This document shows, piece by piece, positions 5,487 through 10,779 of a DNA stretch of 10,779 bases; position 1 is the first letter of the stretch; each line of letters begins with the position of its first letter. A program made the position numbers and the translations under genes. The notes under the pieces are model-generated. The model searched no databases. It was not told the DNA's origin and saw only the letters and a program-made list of their open reading frames with translations. Origin of the DNA: Deltaproteobacteria bacterium (GTDB taxonomy: Bacteria > Desulfobacterota > Binatia > Binatales > Binataceae); NCBI GenBank assembly GCA_021799555.1, contig JAJZAG010000107.1, positions 1-10,779 of the forward strand, in the 5' to 3' direction.

Positions 5487-6701
5487 ATGAAGGGACCGCT
5501 TACCGGAATTCGAATAATCGATTGGACGATATGGCAGCAGGGTCCGGTCGCGACGCAGATGCTGGCCGACTTGGGCGCCGACGTGATCAAGATCGAGGAG
5601 CGCGACAAGGGCGATCCCGGGCGGGGAATTGTCGCGGTGGCGGGCGCCTCGACCGGCAAGTCGGGTCGCAATTACTACTTCGAGGCGAATAACAAGCACA
5701 AGCGGAGCATCGCGCTCGATTTGAAACGTCCTGAGGCGCGCGAGATTGTTTACCGGCTCGCTGCCATCAGCGACGTATTCGCCCAGAATTTCCGCAAGGG
5801 TGTCGCCGCGCGGCTTGGACTGGGCTACGCGGACCTGCGCGCGCGCAACGAGCGGATCATCTACGCAAGCGCTTCGGGTTATGGACCGCTCGGACCCGAC
5901 AGCGGCGAGCCGTCGTTCGATTACCTTGGCCAGGCGCGCTCGGGGATCATGAACACGGCGGGCGTGGAGGGAGACACTCCGGTTTATATCCACGGCGGAA
6001 TCGCGGATCAGATGGGCGCGGTGATGCTGGCGTACGGCGTAATGGCGGCGCTGCTCGCGCGCGAGCGTTACGGAGTCGGGCAGGAAGTTGACGCTTCGCA
6101 TTTAGGTTCGATGATGGCGTTGCAAGGACTCAACGTCGCTTCGCGCACAATACATGGCAAGGAATTCAATCGTAACACGCGCGACAAGGCCTTCAATCCG
6201 CTGTGGAATCACTATCGATGCGCGGACGGGAAGTGGCTGAGCCTCGCAATGCTGCAACCTGACCGCTACTGGAGGGACTTCTGCACGACGCTCGGCCGTC
6301 CCGATTTGATTGACGATCCGCGCTTTGCCGAGATGCGCACGCGCGGACGCAACGCCGACGCGCTGATAAAAATTCTCGACGAAATATTCGCGACGCGGAG
6401 CCGCGACGAATGGATGCGCGCGCTAAAGGCCGGTGGCGATTTTATTTACACGGTCGTCAACTCGGTCTCCGACCTTCCCGACGATCCGCAGGTGAAAGCC
6501 AACGGCTATATCGTTGATTATGAGCATCCGGAGCTCGGACCGACGAAGCTGCTTGGGATGCCGGTGAAGTTATCCGAGACGCCAGGCGATCCGCGCGGGC
6601 ACGCGCCCGAATTGGGGGAGCATACCGAGGCGATCATGACGGAAATGCTGGGCTACACGTGGGACGATATTGCGCGGCTGCGCGAGGCGAACGTAATCTG
6701 A
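5487..6701 (+). CDS. class III CoA-transferase (CaiB/BaiF family)
   Basis: Moves CoA between acyl groups in the cytoplasm by a ping-pong mechanism through an aspartyl-CoA anhydride; relatives include formyl-CoA:oxalate, carnitine, bile-acid and benzylsuccinate CoA-transferases and alpha-methylacyl-CoA racemase. 404 residues from ATG 5487, the usual length. Marks: the opening 'MKGPLTGIRIIDWT', 'MLADLGADVIKIEERDKGDP', 'NNKHKRSIALDLKRPEARE', 'ASASGYGPLGPDSGEPSFDY', and the probable catalytic Asp174 in G-G-I-A-D-Q-M-G-A, followed by the G-V-G-Q-E-V-D-A-S stretch. The frame is open six codons further up to 5469, but AAAGGG sits just before 5487 and the family starts there. The substrate cannot be named. 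It is followed 23 bp later by a SnoaL-like gene on the same strand. Confidence 0.93.
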   Translation: MKGPLTGIRIIDWTIWQQGPVATQMLADLGADVIKIEERDKGDPGRGIVAVAGASTGKSGRNYYFEANNKHKRSIALDLKRPEAREIVYRLAAISDVFAQNFRKGVAARLGLGYADLRARNERIIYASASGYGPLGPDSGEPSFDYLGQARSGIMNTAGVEGDTPVYIHGGIADQMGAVMLAYGVMAALLARERYGVGQEVDASHLGSMMALQGLNVASRTIHGKEFNRNTRDKAFNPLWNHYRCADGKWLSLAMLQPDRYWRDFCTTLGRPDLIDDPRFAEMRTRGRNADALIKILDEIFATRSRDEWMRALKAGGDFIYTVVNSVSDLPDDPQVKANGYIVDYEHPELGPTKLLGMPVKLSETPGDPRGHAPELGEHTEAIMTEMLGYTWDDIARLREANVI

Positions 6702-6724
6702 GTGCGGGCGGAGGGATTATAGAG

Positions 6725-7138
6725 ATGGCGAACTTTACCGGAACGATCGAGGACCACGAGGAGATTCGCGAATTATACGCGCGCTACGCCGACACGATCG
6801 ACAACGGCCGCTATGAGGAATGGCTCGATCTGTTCACCGATGACGGTTCGTTCGAGAGCGCGCGATTCGGAAAACACTCGGGGCGCGTGGGACTCGAGAA
6901 GTTCACCCGCATCTATCGCGACAGTCTTGGCGGGGCGCAGGCGCGCCACATGATCACGAACCTGCTCTTCACGATTGAAGACGACCGCGCCGAAGGCAGT
7001 TGCTATCTGCTCTATTCACACTGCAAGGAGGGCCGCGTGCAGCAGACCACGGTGGCGCGGTACAGCGATACGCTGCGGCGCGTTAGCGGGCGCTGGCGCT
7101 TCGAAAGCCGCAAAGTGAACATGGACGGGCGCGCCTAG
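6725..7138 (+). CDS. SnoaL/NTF2-like domain protein
   Basis: 137 residues from ATG 6725, placed by a strong GGAGGG (6710-6715) 9 bases upstream; the longer frame back to 6659 only overlaps the CoA-transferase. The sequence fits the cone-shaped alpha+beta barrel of the SnoaL_4 / ring-hydroxylase beta-subunit-like group: 'EIRELYARYADTIDNGRYEE' then 'WLDLFTDDGSFE' (helices 1-2 and first strand), a central 'ARHMITNLLFTIEDDRAEGS' strand pair with the usual H-x-x-x-N, and 'RRVSGRWRFESRKV' as the last strand. Members include isomerases, dehydratases, hydrolases and non-catalytic subunits, so no reaction is claimed. The 23-bp distance points to cotranscription with the CoA-transferase and a shared route for a CoA-linked, perhaps polycyclic or aromatic, substrate. 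The next gene is convergent and only 12 bp away, with no terminator seen. Confidence 0.85.
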   Translation: MANFTGTIEDHEEIRELYARYADTIDNGRYEEWLDLFTDDGSFESARFGKHSGRVGLEKFTRIYRDSLGGAQARHMITNLLFTIEDDRAEGSCYLLYSHCKEGRVQQTTVARYSDTLRRVSGRWRFESRKVNMDGRA

Positions 7139-7150
7139 CATAGCGTCTGC

Positions 7151-9046
7151 TCAGAACTTCGCATACCAGGGCGCCGGTTCCTGCGGTTGCATCTCGAAGT
7201 GGACTTGAAAGCTGTCGAGCAGGGTGAACTCGGCGTGGCGCACGCTCAGCTTCGCCTTCTCCAGGTCGGTTTCGGCTTGAACCTGATTGCCTTCGGCGCT
7301 GACTTCCTCTTCCTGGAACTGAAGCAGATCGTGGGTGGTCGCCATCCCGACCCGAAAGCGTACACCCTCGTCGTGCAGGGCCTGCTTGGCGTAGTCGGTA
7401 GCGGCGGCGGCGGCTTTGGCGCGCTTGAGGTCGGCGATCACGTTGGCGCGGGCGGCCTCGACCTGAACGACGAGCTGCGAGAGCGCAGCTTCATACTGCG
7501 CGCGGATCTGCCGGAAGAGAATTTTACTCTGCGCGAGTTGCGCCGCGATCGGCGCGTTGTCCATCGGCAGCTCGAAGCTGGCCGCAAACGCGTAGGTGTA
7601 ATAGTGGAAGCCGAACATCTGATTTAGAGATCCGGCATAGCCATTGGAGAAGTTCGGACGGAACCCGGGTGTCTTGGTGGTGACGCCGCCGACCGTGGAG
7701 GTGCCGAAGAGGCAGTTGGACACTCCGCCGAACGACGGGGTGCAGACGTCGGATCCGCCGAGGTCGGTGAGCTCGAACTCGGTGATGAAGTTTAGCGATG
7801 GCAAGAGCTGATTGCGCTGATACTTGACCTGCAGCATCTGGCTGCGAATCTGCTCGCGCATCGCGGCCAGCGAAGGGCTGCTCACGATTGCGGTTTCAAG
7901 CAGCCGTTCTTCATCGAGCGTGACCGGCTCCGACGGATTGGGACGGTCAGCCGGCTCGATCATCTGCGGCACAACGGTCCCGCGCGGCGACAGCATCACG
8001 TCCTCGCGCAACTGCGCCTGGGCGTCTTTCAGGTTGGCCTCGGCGGAGTAAACGTTTGCGTGCGCCGTAGCTTCGCTGGACTGCGCTTCCTGGAGATCGA
8101 TCGGCGCAAGAGTGCCGACCTTAACCGAGATCGAATTTTGACGGACAAGGTCCCGGTTGAAGTCCAAGGCGGCGCGCGCGACCGCGAGGTTCTCGCGCGC
8201 ATTAACAACCGTCCAGTAGTCGTCGCCGACCGACTGCACGAAGTCATTCAACGTCGAGGCATAGCCGAGTTGGCTGGCGCGCTGGGCGGATTGCGCGAAG
8301 CGCACGGTGATCGTCGAGTACTTCCAGCCGAAATTTCTCAGCAGAGGCTGGGTGAGCGAGACGCCGAGGATGGGTGTATAAGCGGGCACCACGCCTTGAA
8401 AGAGGTTATTGGTGATGAGGCGGTTGTTATCGAAGAATAGGGAGATTATTCCGTTAGTCGGACGCATCACCTTGTTGATTGTGAAATTCCAGTCGTAATT
8501 TTTGAGCACCAGCGCATCGCCCTTGACCTCGAGCGGGGTGGTCGCGGGCAGAACGGTCTTGTTGGTGTCGGCGGTGATGAGAAAATCAGGATCAAGTGTC
8601 GCTTCCGACATCCGGACGCCTTCAGTTGCGGCGATAGGCTCAAGTCGTGCGGCGAGAACGCTCGGATTGTTTTTGATTCCGACGTAGATCGCCTGCTTCA
8701 GAGTGAGCGCCTGAGTGTGGTTGTCGATCGAGCTGCTCAGGGCCGGGTTTGGTTGACTCTCCTGCGGCGTCTCCGGAGCGGGAAAGAACTGGCGAAAGAT
8801 GCGCTGCGGCAGCGCCTTGACCGTTTCATCGTATTCAAACGGGTCGGCGTCGTCGGCGCGGATGTTGATCTTGGGTGGGATCTGCGACGGCAGCATCGAC
8901 ACCGGCGCGGGCGTGCTCGCGGCGGCAGGAGTCGGATTCTGCGCGAACGCTCGCGAGGTGGTGGCGGCCGTCGCGGCAAGAACGGCAAGCGCGAGCGTCG
9001 CCAAGGCGGTTGAGAGCGCGCGCTCAAACTCGTTCGATAGCATCAT
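7151..9046 (-). CDS. TolC-family outer-membrane efflux protein (downstream paralogue)
   Basis: Outer-membrane channel partner of a tripartite efflux pump or type I secretion system. 631 residues, longer than E. coli TolC (about 493 before processing). GGGGGA at 9054-9059, 7 bases before the ATG, supports the start. A signal-like segment ends in A-F-A|Q (35/36), but its n-region M-M-L-S-N-E-F-E-R is net acidic, which is unusual. Then a Pro/Ala-rich linker (36-113) and two outer-membrane efflux repeats: the first from L-T-L-K-Q-A-I (114), the second from V-T-L-D-E-E (375). Other marks: Q-P-L-L-R-N-F-G-W (233-241), 'NFNRDLVRQN'-type helix at 296-304, and R-F-R-V-G-M-A-T-T-H-D-L-L (563-575). Cys435 and Cys445 lie in a loop region of the second half. 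The protein ends P-W-Y-A-K-F. No adaptor or pump gene is visible here. It follows its paralogue after a 62-bp gap. Confidence 0.93.
   Translation of the reverse strand: MMLSNEFERALSTALATLALAVLAATAATTSRAFAQNPTPAAASTPAPVSMLPSQIPPKINIRADDADPFEYDETVKALPQRIFRQFFPAPETPQESQPNPALSSSIDNHTQALTLKQAIYVGIKNNPSVLAARLEPIAATEGVRMSEATLDPDFLITADTNKTVLPATTPLEVKGDALVLKNYDWNFTINKVMRPTNGIISLFFDNNRLITNNLFQGVVPAYTPILGVSLTQPLLRNFGWKYSTITVRFAQSAQRASQLGYASTLNDFVQSVGDDYWTVVNARENLAVARAALDFNRDLVRQNSISVKVGTLAPIDLQEAQSSEATAHANVYSAEANLKDAQAQLREDVMLSPRGTVVPQMIEPADRPNPSEPVTLDEERLLETAIVSSPSLAAMREQIRSQMLQVKYQRNQLLPSLNFITEFELTDLGGSDVCTPSFGGVSNCLFGTSTVGGVTTKTPGFRPNFSNGYAGSLNQMFGFHYYTYAFAASFELPMDNAPIAAQLAQSKILFRQIRAQYEAALSQLVVQVEAARANVIADLKRAKAAAAATDYAKQALHDEGVRFRVGMATTHDLLQFQEEEVSAEGNQVQAETDLEKAKLSVRHAEFTLLDSFQVHFEMQPQEPAPWYAKF
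7291..7360 (-). repeat. near-identical 70-bp block shared with 9249-9318
   Basis: Direct repeat between the two tandem efflux genes: 66 of 70 bases agree with 9249-9318 when compared by hand. It codes residues 563-585 of the downstream protein (R-F-R-V-G-M through V-S-A-E). In another well conserved stretch (8103-8161 against its counterpart starting near 10059) I count 14 differences in 59 bases, so this block is unusually alike at synonymous positions. Confidence 0.7.
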
Positions 9047-9082
9047 TACTTCATCCCCCAGGAGCCGTAACCCTTGCGTTTA

Positions 9083-9095
9083 CGATTCTGAATCG
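9083..9095. repeat. short palindrome between the two TolC-family genes
   Basis: CGATTC-T-GAATCG, 6-bp arms with one central base, in the 62-bp gap between the two efflux genes. Too short and without a T tract to be a terminator. It could be a small regulator half-site pair or chance. Confidence 0.25.
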
Positions 9096-9108
9096 CGCGG
9101 CACCGCGA

Positions 9109-10779
9109 TCACATGTTGGCGTACCAGGGGGTGCTGCCCGGACCGGCCAGCTCGAAGTTGACCTGGAAGTTGCGTAGCAGCGTGCCGGTCGAATGCAGGT
9201 AGGCGAGCTTCGCGTCTTCGAGATCGATCTGCGCCTGCACTTGATTCCCTTCGGCGCTGACTTGCTCTTCCTGGAACTGAAGCAGGTCGTGGGTGGTCGC
9301 CATCCCGACCCTGAAGCGGACTTGTTCGTCGTGGAGCGACTGGTTCGCGTAGTAGGTGGCGGAGGTGGTCGCCTTGACGCGTTCGAGGTCAGCCGCAACC
9401 GCAGCCATTGCGCTCTGCACCTGCACGACAACTTGCGAAAGGGCGACGCGGTATTGCTGGCGCGCCTGCTGGAGATCGATCCGCACCTGCGCCAGGGCGG
9501 CATTCGCGGAGGCGTTGGCGAGCGGGCGTTCAAAGGTGAAGACGACGGCGTAATTATAGTAGCTGAAGTTGAACATGTTGTTCAGGCTTTTGTCGTAGCC
9601 GCCGCTGAACGGAAGCTGATAGCCGTTATTCTTTGATGGCGATCCGCCAACGCCGGGATCGAAACAATTTGGCGTGATTACTCCGAAGGTCGGCCCGCAC
9701 AATGTATTTCCGGTCTGGCTGGTGGTGGCGAACTGCATTTGAGCGTTGACCTGCGGCAGCACCTGATTGTCCTGAAAGCGGGTCTCGATAATCGAAGTGC
9801 GAATCGCTTCGCGCAGCGCGGCAAGCGACGGACGGTACTCCACGGCATGCTCGAGCGCCTGTCCCTCCTCAAGGACAACGACTTCCGAGGTGCCAGGTTT
9901 TTCGACAGGCTCGATTTCCTGCGGCAGGAATGCGCCGCTGGGATTGAGCATCACGTCCTGCCTGAGCGTGGCGCGCGCGATCTTCAGATTGGCCTGCGCA
10001 GTGTAAAGATTGGCCTCGGCAGTAGCCTCCGCCGACTGTGCCTCCTGGAGGTCGAGCGGTGCTAGTGTACCAACCTTGACGGAAATACGATTCTGGCGGA
10101 CGAGGTCGCGGTTGAATTTCAGGGCCGCTTCGGCGACCGCGAGATTTTCTTTGCCAAGCACGACGTTCCAGTAATCGTTGCCGACCTGCTGCACGATCGA
10201 GTCGAGCGCCTGCACGTAATTCCATTGCGCCTGGCGCTGTTGCGATTCGGCCAGGCGCACATTGATGGTCGCGAATTTCCAGCCGAAGTTGCGCAGCAGG
10301 GGCTGCGAGAGCGACAGGGCGAGCGTCGGAATGTAGTAGGGATTGATCGTCTCGGTCGCGTTGTTAGTGATCGTGCGATCGTTGGTGAAAGTCAGGCTGA
10401 GCGTTCCGTTGGTCTGCGCGAGGATTTTGTTGACTGCGAAGTTCCAGTCGTACTGCTTGGTGGACAGGGCGGTGCTTCCGCCGCGGGTTTCGAAGCTGGT
10501 GGTGGCGGGGATTACGGTCTTGATCGTGTCAACGGTCGAGGTCAAGTCGGGATCGAAGATCGCGTTCTGAACCGCGACGCCCTCGGTTGCCGCCATCGGA
10601 GTCAGCGCGGCGACTTTGACGTTGGGATTGTGCTCGAGGGCCAAGTAGATGGTTTGCTTGAGCGTCAAGCCCGCCACGTTATGATCGGCGGTGCTGATGA
10701 AAGATCGGTTGATATTGTCTTCAGCCGGGCTCTCAACGCTAAGCGGTGCGAACTGGCTGACAACGGCGTTCCTGAGCGA
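9109..10779 (-). CDS. TolC-family outer-membrane efflux protein (upstream paralogue), 5' end missing
   Basis: The frame runs open to the last base of the window, so the start and signal peptide are outside; at least 556 residues are visible. It matches the downstream paralogue along its whole length, including the spacer before the first repeat, L-T-L-K-Q-T-I-Y, 'SQPLLRNFGWKFATINVRLA', 'FNRDLVRQNRISVKVGTLAP', the second repeat, R-F-R-V-G-M-A-T-T-H-D-L-L and the ending P-W-Y-A-N-M. Two cysteines (codons 9697-9699 and 9664-9666) take the same place as Cys435/Cys445 of the neighbour. It probably heads, or is inside, an operon that goes on to the right, where a periplasmic adaptor and pump might be found. 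By eye about half of the residues are identical to the downstream copy, so both likely still work. Confidence 0.92.
   Translation of the reverse strand, partial: SLRNAVVSQFAPLSVESPAEDNINRSFISTADHNVAGLTLKQTIYLALEHNPNVKVAALTPMAATEGVAVQNAIFDPDLTSTVDTIKTVIPATTSFETRGGSTALSTKQYDWNFAVNKILAQTNGTLSLTFTNDRTITNNATETINPYYIPTLALSLSQPLLRNFGWKFATINVRLAESQQRQAQWNYVQALDSIVQQVGNDYWNVVLGKENLAVAEAALKFNRDLVRQNRISVKVGTLAPLDLQEAQSAEATAEANLYTAQANLKIARATLRQDVMLNPSGAFLPQEIEPVEKPGTSEVVVLEEGQALEHAVEYRPSLAALREAIRTSIIETRFQDNQVLPQVNAQMQFATTSQTGNTLCGPTFGVITPNCFDPGVGGSPSKNNGYQLPFSGGYDKSLNNMFNFSYYNYAVVFTFERPLANASANAALAQVRIDLQQARQQYRVALSQVVVQVQSAMAAVAADLERVKATTSATYYANQSLHDEQVRFRVGMATTHDLLQFQEEQVSAEGNQVQAQIDLEDAKLAYLHSTGTLLRNFQVNFELAGPGSTPWYANM

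Noticed and set aside
5394..6101. 235-codon open frame antisense to the CoA-transferase
   Set aside because: Mirrors the codon pattern of a well-supported gene and shows no domain of its own.
8060..8440. Open frames antisense to the TolC-family genes, e.g. 126 codons here and 147 codons at 9193-9636
   Set aside because: The two genes are paralogous, so their antisense frames look alike too; that similarity is a by-product and no start or ribosome site supports them.

Overview
The window is a compact, GC-rich (about 60% by eye), gene-dense chromosomal segment from a Gram-negative bacterium. Two TolC-type outer-membrane channel proteins and a signal-peptidase-II lipoprotein imply an outer membrane. 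Many starts are GTG or TTG. A CaiB-type CoA-transferase followed by a SnoaL-like protein is a pairing common in soil and sediment lineages that degrade fatty acids, steroids or aromatics (Deltaproteobacteria-like, Binatota, Acidobacteriota, Actinobacteria). I cannot place the organism more exactly. I see no tRNA, rRNA, CRISPR, insertion sequence, phage gene or attachment site.

Layout. 1-522 (+): 3' end of a GNAT acetyltransferase that begins before the window. 537-830 (-) and 873-1706 (-): a small cold-shock-like OB-fold protein downstream of an eight-helix membrane protein of unknown function, probably one transcription unit. 1707-1906: divergent control region with a perfect 8-bp inverted repeat (ATTTGACC / GGTCAAAT). 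1907-2353 (+): small lipoprotein of unknown function, closed by a strong intrinsic terminator at 2379-2418.

2450-5350 (-): a four-gene run read right to left, comF, purM, purN and a class-I glutaredoxin. purM and purN are de novo purine biosynthesis enzymes (AIR synthetase and GAR transformylase). Their reading frames overlap by 8 bases, with a TTG start for purN. ComF has the phosphoribosyltransferase fold, so three of the four genes belong to phosphoribosyl chemistry or its fold family.

5351-5486: second divergent control region, with an imperfect 11-bp inverted repeat. 5487-6701 and 6725-7138 (+): a class III CoA-transferase and a SnoaL/NTF2-like protein, 23 bp apart and probably cotranscribed for an acyl-CoA or aromatic/steroid-type route.

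7151-10779 (-): two tandem paralogous TolC-family outer-membrane efflux proteins, the upstream one cut by the window edge. They share an unusual Cys-X9/10-Cys loop and a PWYA C-terminus. One 70-bp stretch is far more alike in DNA than the rest, which suggests gene conversion. No periplasmic adaptor or inner-membrane pump gene is visible here; it may lie beyond the right edge.

Most of the window is ordinary housekeeping and accessory metabolism. I do not see a convincing new defence or mobile system. The best leads are the TolC pair, the two inverted-repeat control regions, the unassigned 8-TM protein with its neighbour, and departures from family motifs in PurM, PurN, the GNAT and the cold-shock-like protein.
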